From: Agrobacterium vitis | GTDB lineage: Bacteria; Pseudomonadota; Alphaproteobacteria; Rhizobiales; Rhizobiaceae | Direction of reading: 5' to 3' | Assembly (NCBI RefSeq): GCF_037039395.1 | Contig: NZ_CP146245.1 | Location: 62,001-126,000 of the forward strand | DNA length: 64,000 bases | In this document: piece by piece, positions 17,746 through 27,275 of the stretch | Numbering within the stretch: position 1 is the stretch's first letter | How the letters are laid out: each line of letters starts with the position of its first letter | The notes under the pieces: model-generated | Told to the model about the DNA's origin: nothing | Databases searched by the model: none | Seen by the model: the letters and a program-made list of their open reading frames with translations, nothing else | Program-made: the position numbers and the translations under genes

Positions 17746-17823
17746 TTCAAAAGTTCAAAAGTTCAAAAGTTCAAAAGTTCAAAAGTTCAAAAGTTCAAAA
17801 GTTCAAAAGTTCAAAAGTTCAAA
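17746..17823 (+). repeat. 8-bp tandem repeat next to TB right border (transfer-stimulator type)
   Basis: Nine perfect tandem copies of TTCAAAAG (17746-17817) plus a partial tenth, starting on the base after the border. There is no overdrive here. Some Ri plasmids are reported to use a transfer stimulator sequence made of short tandem repeats outside the right border instead of overdrive; this tract fits that idea by position and structure. The function is inferred. Confidence 0.8.
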
Positions 17824-18233
17824 TAAGATGGACGATGGCGTTGGTAAATTACGATTAGACGTGAGCTATTTGATCACGGAGGTGGAGTGCGCGATATTCT
17901 TCAGGGTCGTAGAAACGAAGTCATCCGATCTTCAAATCCGAATTGTTGTTGCGTTATCGCTCAGAATAAGACGCTTCAGGCTCCTGTATCCAGGAAAGCC
18001 GGGCGAGGAGATCGCTCCCCATGCTGCCCTGTTCGTTCCAGAGCGGACGATGGTCGGGAATTGCTTGCCTTATGCCACATTGAAGAGCAGCTTTCCGTTG
18101 TCTTCGCGGCAAGGCAAGCTGCGATGACCGCCTTGATGCCGACCGGCCCGTAGTTGGCAGTGAGAGGCCCGCTTTCCGGATGTTTAGAAGACAAGCGATC
18201 CGCTTGGAGAGCCCGACCGATTTGCCCGCTTTT
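17824..18233. other. no recognised gene between TB border and hut cluster
   Basis: Short frames exist on both strands (for example plus 17887-18153 and minus 17954-18247), but none has a ribosome site and family I can name. The plus-strand segment LLALCHIEEQLSVVFAARQA looks protein-like and may be a relic. Confidence 0.4.
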
Positions 18234-18977
18234 TTACGTGTTATCATGCTGCGTTATCTTCAACCCATTGCCTGATGGCGCATGAGGGGACGCCTGTTTC
18301 ATCATTGATCGGCTTTGTGGAGCTCTTTTCGTGAGAGCGCCGTGAGTGATCCCGGTAGGGACGACGATGGTTGCGCCATCGCCCCTACCGGGACCCCGTC
18401 GTGAGTCATTCGTAACAGGGATGAAGTCGACAACGAAAATAACCGCGAACCGATTATGCGGCCGCACTTTAATTTCGCTGCCTGTCAATATGACGAGATC
18501 GAAAGGTTGCATTTCGGCCTTTGGTTGAAGGACAACCCACGATGAGTTGCCAATGATCAAAGTGGCGCCTACGCATGCCGGGATCGAAACAGTATTGTCG
18601 ATGACGCGGCGTTGCACTCGGTGCGTAAAGCGCCCTCTTCTGCTCATTACATTCAGGTCAGTGATCGGCCCATTCAAAAGGCGAGCATCAATTGGTTGAT
18701 CCGCAGGAAAAGAAAACGGTTCACTGCCGCGTTGTAGTGTTCTAGTTGATCCCGTTTTGGATGCAAACTCGATACCGTCACCATCAAGCACGCTGAGTGT
18801 CCGCTCGATCTCCGGAAAAATAGAGAAGGGGCCATCAGACGCCACTTTAGCGATGCTGACACGCCAATCGAAATCGTTTACTGAGGCTTCTGAAGGATGG
18901 ACGGCAACCTCCAGCGTCTCACCGCCGCCATTCTTCCATGGCATGGAACAAAAGTCGCTCTTTCGGACAATTTGCAT
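18234..18977 (-). CDS. hutD: HutD-family protein of histidine utilisation
   Basis: A 247-residue protein with the HutD start (SDFCSMPWKNGGGETLEVAV) and bicupin pattern: DFDWRVSIAKVASDGPFSIF, then ERTLSVLDGDG. HutD is not an enzyme of the pathway; it is proposed to limit over-induction of hut operons. The ATG at 18975-18977 follows AGGAGATGCAGC. Last gene of the hutI-hutG-hutU-hutD operon. Odd: HutD proteins are usually about 190-200 residues. Here the last 45 or so (after FVVDFIPV) are read from a large inverted repeat (18351-18392, arms CCCGGTAGGG/CCCTACCGGG), so the C-terminus is probably not native. Confidence 0.88.
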   Translation of the reverse strand: MQIVRKSDFCSMPWKNGGGETLEVAVHPSEASVNDFDWRVSIAKVASDGPFSIFPEIERTLSVLDGDGIEFASKTGSTRTLQRGSEPFSFPADQPIDARLLNGPITDLNVMSRRGRFTHRVQRRVIDNTVSIPACVGATLIIGNSSWVVLQPKAEMQPFDLVILTGSEIKVRPHNRFAVIFVVDFIPVTNDSRRGPGRGDGATIVVPTGITHGALTKRAPQSRSMMKQASPHAPSGNGLKITQHDNT

Positions 18978-19034
18978 GCTGCATCTCCTGGCTTCGCGGA
19001 GGGCCGGGGTTGGCGACCTCCCCGCTGGCGGCCT

Positions 19035-20721
19035 TCAATTTCCAAGAATCCCAGGCAACCGCAACCCCTTCTCCTTGGCGCAATCGATGGCGATGTCGTA
19101 GCCCGCATCGGCGTGGCGCATAACGCCTGTCGCCGGGTCGTTCCACAGCACGCGCTCGATGCGGCGTGCCGCGTCGTCGGTGCCGTCGGCGCAAATAACC
19201 ATGCCGGAGTGCTGCGAGAAGCCCATGCCGACACCGCCGCCGTGATGCAGCGACACCCAGGTGGCGCCGGACGCGGTGTTGAGCAGCGCGTTCAAGAGCG
19301 GCCAGTCGGAAACGGCGTCCGATCCGTCCTTCATCGCTTCCGTCTCGCGGTTCGGCGAGGCGACGGAGCCGGAATCGAGGTGGTCGCGGCCGATGACGAC
19401 GGGAGCCTTCAGCTCGCCGTTCTTGACCATTTCGTTGAAGGCAAGGCCGAGACGTTCGCGGTCGCCAAGGCCGACCCAGCAAATGCGCGCCGGCAGGCCC
19501 TGGAAGGCGATGCGCTCGCGCGCCATGTCCAGCCAGTTGTGCAGATGGGTGTTGCCGGGGGTGAGTTCCTTCACCTTGGCGTCGGTCTTGTAGATATCCT
19601 CCGGATCGCCCGACAGTGCCGCCCAGCGGAAGGGGCCGATGCCGCGGCAGAACAGCGGTAGGATATAGGCCGGCACGAAGCCGGGGAAGGCGAAGGCATT
19701 TTCCAGGCCCTCGTCCTTGGCAACCTGGCGGATATTGTTGCCATAGTCGAGCGTCGGCACGCCGGCGTCCCAGAAGGCGACCATGGCTTCGACATGCACC
19801 TTCATCGAGGCGCGAGCTGCGGCTTCCACAGCCTTCGGATCGCTCTCGCGCTTCGCCTTGGCTTCGGCGACTGTCCAGCCGAGCGGCAGATAGCCGTTGA
19901 GCGGATCATGCGCGGAGGTCTGGTCGGTGACGATGTCGGGGCGTGGGCCGCCCGGCCTTCATGCGCTTGACCAGTTCCGGGAAGATTTCGGCGGCATTGC
20001 CGAGCAGGCCCACCGACTTCGCTTCTCCGGCCTTGGTCCAGCGGTCGATCATCGCGAGCGCTTCGTCGAGCGTCGTCGCCTTCTCGTCGACATAGCGGGT
20101 GCGCAGGCGGAAATCGATGCGGGTCTCGTCGCTTTCGACGGCAAGGCAGCAGGCGCCGGCCATGACGGCCGCCAGCGGCTGCGCGCCGCCCATGCCGCCG
20201 AGCCCGCCGGTCAGGATCCACTTGCCCTTGAGGCTGCCGTTATAATGCTGACGGCCAGCTTCTACGAAGGTTTCATAAGTGCCCTGCACAATGCCCTGCG
20301 TGCCGATATAGATCCACGAACCGGCGGTCATCTGGCCGTACATGGCGAGACCCTTCTTATCCAGCTCGTTGAAGTGATCCCAGGTCGCCCAATGCGGCAC
20401 GAGGTTGGAATTGGCGATGAGCACGCGCGGCGCATCCTTGTGGGTGCGGAACACGCCGACCGGCTTGCCGGACTGCACCAGCAGCGTCTCTTCCTCGGTG
20501 AGCGTCTTCAACGTCGCGGCGATACGGTCGAAATCCTCCCAGGTGCGGGCGGCGCGGCCGATGCCGCCATAGACGACCAGTTCGTTTGGGTTTTCCGCGA
20601 CATCCGGATCAAGATTGTTCATCAGCATCCTGAGCGGCGCTTCGGTCATCCAGCTCTTGGCGTTGAGCTCCGGGCCGCGCGGCGCGCGGATTTCGCGGAT
20701 GTTATGGCGTGGGTTGGTCAT
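19035..20721 (-). pseudogene. hutU: urocanate hydratase, frameshifted
   Basis: Together the two frames give a normal urocanase of about 557 residues (urocanate to imidazolonepropionate, with NAD+ as electrophile). Frame one (from 20721) covers the N-terminal part, with [39 protein letters not shown] (NAD site) and [10 protein letters not shown]. It goes out of frame at KRMKAGR near 19950-19960. Frame two resumes with [20 protein letters not shown] and includes [32 protein letters not shown] and [18 protein letters not shown]. The break is in a G/C-rich tract (GGGCGGCCC on the coding strand), so it may be a sequencing error; if real, the plasmid pathway depends on a chromosomal hutU. Confidence 0.9.
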
Positions 20722-20728
20722 CTAGTTT

Positions 20729-21541
20729 TTAGCTCCTCGCTTCGTTCTTGAGATCAGCTGCAACGCGCTCCAGGCGCGTCAGTATTTCATTCAGATGGAC
20801 ACGAAGGCGTTCTGCCTTCGCCGGGTCGTAGGCGAAGGGCGCCGCTTCGGTCTGGAGATGCGTCGACTGGGCAAGCTCCATCTGGATCGCATGCACGCCC
20901 GTCTCCGGCCTGCCATAGTGGCGCGTCGTCCACCCGCCCTTGAAGCGGCCGTTGAGGTTGCCACTAAAGCCTTTGGCCGACGCAACGACGTCCACTGTGG
21001 CCTCTTCGATCCGCGGATCGCAGGTCACACCTCCGTCAGTACCGATGTTGAAATCCGGAAGCCTGCCTTCGAACAGAAAGGGGATATGTGATCGGATTGA
21101 GTGGCAGTCATAGATGATGGCGATACCATGGATCGCCTTGATCCGTTTTATCTCCGCCAGCAGAGCGGCGTGATAAGGTTCGTGGAAGCTGGCGACACGT
21201 GCGGCCACATCCTCGGCGCTAGGCTCGGCGCCGATAGTCCAGATAGGATTGCCGTCGAAATCTGTCGTCGGAACGAGTCCGGTCGTATTCTGGCCTGGGT
21301 ATAAGGACGTCCCAGCCGGATCGCGATTAGCGTCGATGACGTAGCGATGGAAGGTTGCTCGAACGACAGTAGCGTTTTCCAGCAAGCCATCGTACAGATT
21401 ATGTATATGCCAATCGGTGTCAGCAAGCCGTCGACCATTGTCGTTCAGTTTGTGCCATATATCACCTGGAACATCAGTTCCGGTATGCGGCATACCAAGA
21501 ATGATGGGGGAAGTACCTTGTTGGACTTCAAAAACGCTCAT
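20729..21541 (-). CDS. hutG: N-formylglutamate deformylase
   Basis: A 270-residue N-formylglutamate amidohydrolase: releases glutamate and formate, the last step of the five-step Hut route that starts with HutF here. Motifs: LGMPHTGTDVP near residue 15, a DADW-like LADTDWHIHNLYDGL, VIDANRDPAG, IIYDCHSIRSHIPFLFEG and an IQMELAQSTHL at the end. The ATG at 21539-21541 gives the usual length; an in-frame extension upstream reads over the hutI-hutG spacer and is rejected. hutU starts 8 bp after its stop, consistent with an operon. Confidence 0.95.
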   Translation of the reverse strand: MSVFEVQQGTSPIILGMPHTGTDVPGDIWHKLNDNGRRLADTDWHIHNLYDGLLENATVVRATFHRYVIDANRDPAGTSLYPGQNTTGLVPTTDFDGNPIWTIGAEPSAEDVAARVASFHEPYHAALLAEIKRIKAIHGIAIIYDCHSIRSHIPFLFEGRLPDFNIGTDGGVTCDPRIEEATVDVVASAKGFSGNLNGRFKGGWTTRHYGRPETGVHAIQMELAQSTHLQTEAAPFAYDPAKAERLRVHLNEILTRLERVAADLKNEARS

Positions 21542-21614
21542 CGATTGCTCTCTATTGCAAAAGACGACTCGTGGGGTGCTGATCGCGACGCACGAGTAGT
21601 CATGGTTTTTGATT

Positions 21615-22862
21615 TCAGGGCCGCAATCTGCGGCCTTTGAATATTCGGGCATGCAGCGGATTGAACCCGATGCGATAAACGAGTTCGGCCGGTCGCCCGA
21701 TATTCCACACAGCGAAATCGGCGGATTTACCAACTTCAAGCGTGCCTGTGGTCGTGACCAAGCCGAGTGCACGCGCAGCTTCCCGGGTCGCCCCAGCAAC
21801 GCATTCGTCGACACTCAATCCGAAAAGCGTGGCCGACATGTTCATGGCCAGCAGCATGGACGTCAGAGGCGAGGTTCCTGGATTGCAATCTGTCGCGATG
21901 GCGATGCTGGCACCTGCGTCCCTCAGCGCCTGAACCGGTGGTAGCCGCTTTTCCCGCAGGGTGTAGAAAGCTCCGGGCAGGAGGACGGCAACGGTCCCAG
22001 ACGCAGCCAAAGCCCTGGCGCCATGTTCATCGAGATATTCTAGATGGTCTGCCGAAAGCGCCCCGCGAGAAGCCGCGAGTTTTGCTCCACCGAGATTGCT
22101 CAACTGCTCGGCATGCAATTTGATAGGCAATCCATGCCTTTTGGCAGCGTCGAAAACCCGAGACATTTCGTCAGGAGAAAAGGCAATACCCTCACAGAAA
22201 CCGTCGACAGCATCAATCAGCCCTTCTCGTCTGGCTGCCTCGAGGCCAGGAATAACAACATCTTCGATGTACCCACCGTTGTTACCACGATAAGCTTCCG
22301 GCGTCGCGTGCGCTGCCAGATAGCTCGTTACGATCCGCACAGGGCGTAACGCCGCGAGCCGCCTCGCAGCTCGAAGCATCTTCAATTCCGTTGCGACATT
22401 AAGGCCGTAGCCCGACTTGATCTCCACGGTGCCGACTCCTTCGGAGAGGAGAGCGTCCAATCGGGGAAGTGCCTGAAGAACCAATTCGTCCTCCGAAAGC
22501 GCGTTAGTCGCCTTGACAGAGGAGACAATGCCGCCGCCGGCTCTCGCAATCTCTTCATAGGTTGCGCCCGAAAGCCTCATCTCGAATTCCAACGCCCTGT
22601 CGCCGCCGAAAACCAGATGTGTATGGCAGTCGATCAGGGCGGGCGTTACCCACCGACCTCCCAAATCAACCTCGATCGCTCCCTTTGTCAGGGAGGAGGG
22701 GAGATCATTGTCTGTGCCGACATAAGAAATCTGCTCGCCTTTGACGATGACTACGCCACCGTCGATGACGCCAAGGCCATCCGTTCCCTCCGCGACGGTT
22801 GCCAGTCGCGCATTCCTCCAGATGACGATCTCCTCATCGGATGTGGGTTTTGCCTCAGACAT
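21615..22862 (-). CDS. hutI: imidazolonepropionase
   Basis: A 415-residue metal-dependent amidohydrolase that opens imidazolone propionate to N-formimidoylglutamate. Metal ligands sit in [12 protein letters not shown] (about residue 78), with substrate residues in the [11 protein letters not shown] block, an EIKSGYG motif, [14 protein letters not shown] and a final Asp in [11 protein letters not shown]. First gene of the leftward operon hutI-hutG-hutU-hutD; divergent from hutF, with a shared operator at 22907-22918 about 45 bp upstream of the start. Confidence 0.96.
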   Translation of the reverse strand: MSEAKPTSDEEIVIWRNARLATVAEGTDGLGVIDGGVVIVKGEQISYVGTDNDLPSSLTKGAIEVDLGGRWVTPALIDCHTHLVFGGDRALEFEMRLSGATYEEIARAGGGIVSSVKATNALSEDELVLQALPRLDALLSEGVGTVEIKSGYGLNVATELKMLRAARRLAALRPVRIVTSYLAAHATPEAYRGNNGGYIEDVVIPGLEAARREGLIDAVDGFCEGIAFSPDEMSRVFDAAKRHGLPIKLHAEQLSNLGGAKLAASRGALSADHLEYLDEHGARALAASGTVAVLLPGAFYTLREKRLPPVQALRDAGASIAIATDCNPGTSPLTSMLLAMNMSATLFGLSVDECVAGATREAARALGLVTTTGTLEVGKSADFAVWNIGRPAELVYRIGFNPLHARIFKGRRLRP

Positions 22863-22906
22863 CGCGATCCCCCCATCAATTGGATTTGTCTTTCCTTATC
22901 TGTATT

Positions 22907-22918
22907 TTGTATATACCA
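22907..22918. promoter_or_regulatory. HutC-type operator between hutI and hutF
   Basis: TTGTATATACCA, the exact reverse complement of the site before hutH (31224-31235). It lies in the 121-bp divergent hutI/hutF promoter region. HutC-type repressors of the GntR/HutC subfamily bind such near-palindromes, released by urocanate. Confidence 0.8.
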
Positions 22919-22983
22919 ATGGCGTAAATTGCAAGAACCAAGTTGATCGTTTTGGCGATCGCATCAAGCTCGGAGAAGAGATT

Positions 22984-24345
22984 ATGGGAGAGTTGGATCG
23001 AACCACACTATTTGCGAAGAGCGCCCTTTTGCCCACCGGTTGGCATAAGAACGTTCTGCTGCGGATCGAGGGCGGCTTTATCGCGTCCGTCGAAACAGGT
23101 ACGGCGGCAACGCCGGCCGACGAGCGCCACAACCTCATCTTGCCCGCGATGGGCAATCTTCATAGCCATGCCTTTCAGCGCGCCATGGCAGGCTTGGCCG
23201 AAACACGCGGACCAACCGATGACAGCTTTTGGAGCTGGCGAAATGTGATGTACCGGTTCGCTTTGACAATGAGCCCCGATGATGTCGAGGCCGTCGCTTC
23301 GCAGCTATACATGGAGATGCTTGAAGCTGGCTACAGCCGTGTCGGTGAGTTTCACTACCTGCATCACAGCCCAGATGGCAGCCACTACTCAAATATTGCC
23401 GAGATGGCGGAACGCATTATCGCGGCGGCCAGCGCCACAGGAATAAGTCTGACATTACTGCCGGTCTTTTACGCTCACTCGGGGTTTGGTGGCCTTGCTC
23501 CGGTCGAGGGGCAACGGCGGTTCATCAACTCGCTCGACAGTTACGACCAACTGATGAGCGAGTGCCAATCGCTAGTCGGGAAAATTGCTGGCGCCGAACT
23601 CGGCGTGGCGCCCCACAGCCTGAGAGCCGTCACGCCGCAAGAGTTGCTTCAGATCACTGAAAGGTGGGCCAGAGGGCCGATCCACATTCACATTGCCGAG
23701 CAAATGAAGGAGGTCACAGATTGTCTCGCCTGGTCCTCCGCCCGCCCGGTCGAATGGTTGCTGGACAATGCGCCGGTCGACCAGCGCTGGTGCCTCATTC
23801 ATGCGACCCATATGACCGAAACCGAAACGTGTAGAGTTGCGCGTAGTGGTGCGGTTGCGGGTCTTTGCCCGATAACCGAGGCCAATCTCGGGGATGGCAT
23901 ATTTCCCGGCCATGCATTCGTTGAGGAGGGAGGCAGGATCGGTATCGGATCGGACTCGAACATCCTGATCTCCCTCGCCGGTGAATTGCGGCAACTCGAA
24001 TATTCGCAGAGGCTGGGACGTCAGATGAGAAACGTACTGGCGGCGCCGAACGAATTCACAGGCCGTCACCTTCTTGAGTCAGCACGCCGCGGTGGCGCTG
24101 TGGCTTTGGGATCGGAAATTGGCATCGAGTCCGGCAACTCTGCGGATCTGCTGTCGCTCGATGTCAGTGCCGTCCCCTTCCTTGAGAGAGATGAAATTCT
24201 GGACCACTGGATATTTGCCGACGAGGTGACGATCGACAGCGTCTGGGCTCGCGGCCGCAGACAAGTCGTTGCGGGACACCATGTCGCTCGCGACGAAATC
24301 AATCGCCGCTTCCTCGCCACGATGCATAAGTTGCTTCGTCGATAG
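22984..24345 (+). CDS. hutF: N-formimidoylglutamate deiminase
   Basis: A 453-residue amidohydrolase that converts N-formimidoyl-L-glutamate to N-formylglutamate and ammonia, feeding HutG. Metal site LPAMGNLHSHAFQRAMAGLA (the H-x-H), PIHIHIAEQMKEV, WCLIHATHM and GIGSDSNILISLAGE. The ATG at 22984 follows GGAGAAGAG and gives the family length; an upstream in-frame start at 22741 would overlap hutI and is rejected. Presence of hutF with hutG marks the five-step pathway. A strong bidirectional terminator follows. Confidence 0.95.
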   Translation: MGELDRTTLFAKSALLPTGWHKNVLLRIEGGFIASVETGTAATPADERHNLILPAMGNLHSHAFQRAMAGLAETRGPTDDSFWSWRNVMYRFALTMSPDDVEAVASQLYMEMLEAGYSRVGEFHYLHHSPDGSHYSNIAEMAERIIAAASATGISLTLLPVFYAHSGFGGLAPVEGQRRFINSLDSYDQLMSECQSLVGKIAGAELGVAPHSLRAVTPQELLQITERWARGPIHIHIAEQMKEVTDCLAWSSARPVEWLLDNAPVDQRWCLIHATHMTETETCRVARSGAVAGLCPITEANLGDGIFPGHAFVEEGGRIGIGSDSNILISLAGELRQLEYSQRLGRQMRNVLAAPNEFTGRHLLESARRGGAVALGSEIGIESGNSADLLSLDVSAVPFLERDEILDHWIFADEVTIDSVWARGRRQVVAGHHVARDEINRRFLATMHKLLRR

Positions 24346-24440
24346 CGGGCTGCAAGTGCGAGCGCCGGAAACACTTCCGGTAACGCTGCGAGGATATTTG
24401 GCCAGCGTCCAGAACATAACCCCTTGGCAGCATCAACTGC

Positions 24441-24465
24441 AAAAGGGGCGTCGAGCGCCCCTTTT
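24441..24465. terminator. bidirectional intrinsic terminator
   Basis: Perfect hairpin AAAAGGGGCG TCGAG CGCCCCTTTT, with A-tract and T-tract on opposite sides. It lies between the convergent hutF (ends 24345) and the permease gene (ends 24489), so it should stop transcription from both sides. Confidence 0.88.
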
Positions 24466-24488
24466 GTCTGTTATGTTGATCCGTCGAT

Positions 24489-25316
24489 CTAGTTGCGCCG
24501 GCCGGTAAAGACATTCAGGCCTACAAGGCGGTCGATGATCAGAACGACAATTGCCGAGCCAATGACCGACCAGGTGGAGACGGCAGCAATCAGCGGTCTA
24601 TATTGGTACAAGAGATATTCGTAGATCTTGATGGGCAACGGCTGTAATTCGCGCGGCGTGAGAAACACGGAGATCGAAAAGTCGTTCCATGACGTTATGA
24701 ACGCAAACAGGAAGCCGGCAATGACTCCGGGTTTGATCAAGGGCAGTGTCACCGAAACGAAAGTCCGCCATGGATTTGCCCCGACGCTGCTGGCTGCATC
24801 CTCCAGCGCAGGATCAAGATGCTCGGTAACCGCCGTGATGGTACGAACCGGATACGGCATGGTGATTATCACGTGGCCAATCATGAGGATGAACAGATTC
24901 GTCACACCGAACACGTAGATCATCACGGAATAAAGGGACAAGGCGAAGATCACCGAGGGCACCAGCAACGGTCCCATGAACGACAAGGTCAGGATTTTCG
25001 CCACCGTCGGCGGGGCTTTTCGCAATTGCAACGCGACGGGAAGGGCAAAGAGCGTCGAGACAGAAGCTGCCACCGATGCGACGACAAAACTGATGAGCGC
25101 ACCATTAACGAAGCTGCCGTCGGTCAGCGCCGCAGTCATCCAGTGCAAGGTCAACTGTCGCGGTGGGAAAAACATCGCTTCCGCGTTCAAGGCTGCGCCC
25201 GCGACCACGATAAGCGGGGCGATAACAAAGACAAATGCACAAAATGCGCCAATTCCCAGTGCCGAAGGAAGCGGTAACCGCAATTTCCTGCCTGGAGCTA
25301 TTAAGATGGTGCTCAT
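24489..25316 (-). CDS. ABC transporter permease, PotC-like
   Basis: A 275-residue inner-membrane permease of the polyamine/opine/phosphonate family, with six predicted membrane segments. The EAA loop (about residues 180-200) reads LEDAASSVGANPWRTFVSVTLPL. It overlaps the second permease gene by 4 bp and is the last gene of the leftward transport operon. Opine importers for mannityl opines belong to this same family. Within a HutC-controlled block, cucumopine, histidine or urocanate are the likely substrates (inference). Confidence 0.93.
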   Translation of the reverse strand: MSTILIAPGRKLRLPLPSALGIGAFCAFVFVIAPLIVVAGAALNAEAMFFPPRQLTLHWMTAALTDGSFVNGALISFVVASVAASVSTLFALPVALQLRKAPPTVAKILTLSFMGPLLVPSVIFALSLYSVMIYVFGVTNLFILMIGHVIITMPYPVRTITAVTEHLDPALEDAASSVGANPWRTFVSVTLPLIKPGVIAGFLFAFITSWNDFSISVFLTPRELQPLPIKIYEYLLYQYRPLIAAVSTWSVIGSAIVVLIIDRLVGLNVFTGRRN

Positions 25317-26224
25317 GCTGCTCTCCTCGCCGTTCGGAATGTTCGATTGATGGCGAACAGATAGATTGCGGTAATCAGAATGCTCAGGATTGTCAGGCTA
25401 ATCCCGATCGCGGCGGCGAAGGGAAAATTGCCCTGCACGGTTGCCTGTTCGTAGGCCATCATCCCCATCATTCTCACTCGACCACCCCCCATCAGGGACG
25501 GGATGGCGAATGCTGCAGCGTTTAGCGTGAAAGCAATCAGGGTGCCCGCAACCACTCCCGGCAGCGAGAGCGGAAATGTCACGGCCCAAAAAGTCCTGTA
25601 CTTGTTCGCACCGACGCTCTCTGCCGCCTCTTTGAGCGCCGGGTCGATCGCGGCGATTACGCCGATAAGGGGCAAAACAACGTAAGGCACGGCAATCTGG
25701 ATCAAGCCGATCAAGACGCCAAGCTCGGTATACATAATGCGAACCTTTGGCATGCCGATAAAGGTCAGGGCGCTGTCGACAAGTCCGCCGCTCATCAGAA
25801 GCACATTCAAGCCGAAAATCCGAATGACAATGTTTACCGAAAGCGAGACGACCACCATGCTGGTAAGAAGACCTCTGCGATGCGGGGGGAGTTCAGCGAT
25901 ATAGTAGGCAAGCACATAGCCGATAAGCAAAGCAAAGACCGTGGAGACAACCGACAGCCTCACGGTCGTCCAAAGCGCTGTTTCCAGATAGAAGGGATCT
26001 GTCCAGAACCGCGCATAATGCTCGAGTGTGCCGGTAAATACAGGCGCACTGCCAACCTCATGCGTGGACATGCTTGTTCCGACAAGCCAGCCCATGGGGA
26101 CAAAAAAGAACAGGATGACGAAGATGAACGGCACGAATAGCGGTGCACGCGCGGCCCAGGCAACTACCCGCCCCCGCAGGCCGCCCTGATCGTCAGTCTG
26201 CGGCAATGACGGCATTGGTGACAT
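25313..26224 (-). CDS. ABC transporter permease, PotB-like
   Basis: A 303-residue permease with an N-terminal membrane anchor (FVPFIFVILFFFVPMGWLVG) and five more segments. The EAA motif reads LKEAAESVGANKYRTFWAVT. It overlaps the ATPase gene by about 30 bp; the start at 26224 has AGG at a reasonable distance, and an alternative ATG lies at 26215. It should pair with the PotC-like permease to form the channel. Confidence 0.93.
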   Translation of the reverse strand: MSPMPSLPQTDDQGGLRGRVVAWAARAPLFVPFIFVILFFFVPMGWLVGTSMSTHEVGSAPVFTGTLEHYARFWTDPFYLETALWTTVRLSVVSTVFALLIGYVLAYYIAELPPHRRGLLTSMVVVSLSVNIVIRIFGLNVLLMSGGLVDSALTFIGMPKVRIMYTELGVLIGLIQIAVPYVVLPLIGVIAAIDPALKEAAESVGANKYRTFWAVTFPLSLPGVVAGTLIAFTLNAAAFAIPSLMGGGRVRMMGMMAYEQATVQGNFPFAAAIGISLTILSILITAIYLFAINRTFRTARRAA

Positions 26225-27275
26225 TGATCCTGACCTTATCTCCGGGGTTCAAAATATCGGCGTTCGATCGCTCCTGAAGGAAGATCGGCGCCTCGGGGTT
26301 GTGCGTGAGATGGATACCGTAACGGATCGCCGATCCCTCATAGACCACGTCACTGACGGTGCCTTCGAGCTGGTTTGCAGTCAGATCGGTTCCCTGCCGC
26401 TCAAGCACAAGCCACTCGGGTCGAACGATGACGGTAACCTTCTCGCCTGTCGGCTTTGCCGCAGGCGCATGCGCGGTCACGATCGCACCATTGCCAAGCT
26501 TGATCTCGGCTTTGCTCTCCTGAGTATTCTGCACCAGTTCGCCGTTCATGAAATTGGCGCTTCCAAGGAAGCCCGCGACGAAACGGTTCGCTGGTCGTTC
26601 GTATACGGTCCGTGGGTCTGCTATCTGCTGAATTTTGCCGGATTGCATGACGACGACCTGATCGGACATCGAGAGCGCTTCTTCCTGGTCGTGGGTGACG
26701 AATAGCATCGTCACGCCAAGAGACCGTTGCAGCCGCTTCAGTTCAATGCGGAGTTCTTCACGCAGCCGCCTATCCAGATTGGATAACGGCTCATCGAGAA
26801 TGATGACCTCCGGATCAATGGCAAGGGCGCGCGCCATTGCGACGCGCTGCTGTTGGCCTCCGCTCAATTCGCGCGGATAGCGATCCTTCAACCCGGTCAA
26901 TTGCACCATGCCAAGCGCCCGATCTACACGACGAACAATTTCTTCTCTGGGTAGTTTGCGGATGCGAAGACCAAACGAAAGTATCTCCGCGACCGTCATA
27001 TGGGGCCACAGGGCGTAATTCTGGAAAACCACGCCGATGTTGCGTTTGTATGGAGGCAGATGGGTTACTTCTCTGCCTCTGATCGACACGCGACCGCTAT
27101 CGGGGATGATGAACCCACCGATCATGCGCAGCGTTGTCGTCTTGCCGCAGCCGCTGGGACCAAGAACGGTGATGAACTCACCGTTCTTGACCTGGAGAGA
27201 AACGTCATCGAGAACGATGACGTCGCCGTAAGCCTTGCGGCAATGCGAAAGCTCAATGTCAAAATTTTCAGCCAT
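26193..27275 (-). CDS. ABC transporter ATPase, PotA-like
   Basis: A 360-residue ATP-binding subunit. Walker A GPSGCGKTTTLRM, Q-loop VVFQNYALWPHMTV, signature [15 protein letters not shown], Walker B VIILDEPLSNLD and H-loop FVTHDQEEAL, followed by a C-terminal OB-fold (TOBE) domain from about residue 250. The ATG overlaps the stop of the binding-protein gene (TAATG at 27273-27277), so the two are translationally coupled; an upstream in-frame start at 27311 lies inside that gene. Confidence 0.95.
   Translation of the reverse strand: MAENFDIELSHCRKAYGDVIVLDDVSLQVKNGEFITVLGPSGCGKTTTLRMIGGFIIPDSGRVSIRGREVTHLPPYKRNIGVVFQNYALWPHMTVAEILSFGLRIRKLPREEIVRRVDRALGMVQLTGLKDRYPRELSGGQQQRVAMARALAIDPEVIILDEPLSNLDRRLREELRIELKRLQRSLGVTMLFVTHDQEEALSMSDQVVVMQSGKIQQIADPRTVYERPANRFVAGFLGSANFMNGELVQNTQESKAEIKLGNGAIVTAHAPAAKPTGEKVTVIVRPEWLVLERQGTDLTANQLEGTVSDVVYEGSAIRYGIHLTHNPEAPIFLQERSNADILNPGDKVRINVTNAVIAAD

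Noticed and set aside
17746..17823. possible CRISPR-like array
   Set aside because: The unit is 8 bp with no spacers; it is a simple tandem repeat.
17678..18127. 149-residue plus-strand frame with repeated KVQKFKSS
   Set aside because: The repeats are the 8-bp tract read in phase every 24 bp, and the frame spans the T-DNA border; not a gene.
21392..21410. operator-like ATTATGTATATGCCAAT inside hutG
   Set aside because: It is coding sequence, deviates from the operator core and has no promoter context.
22741..22983. upstream start for hutF
   Set aside because: It would overlap hutI and the operator; the ATG at 22984 has a ribosome site and the family start.
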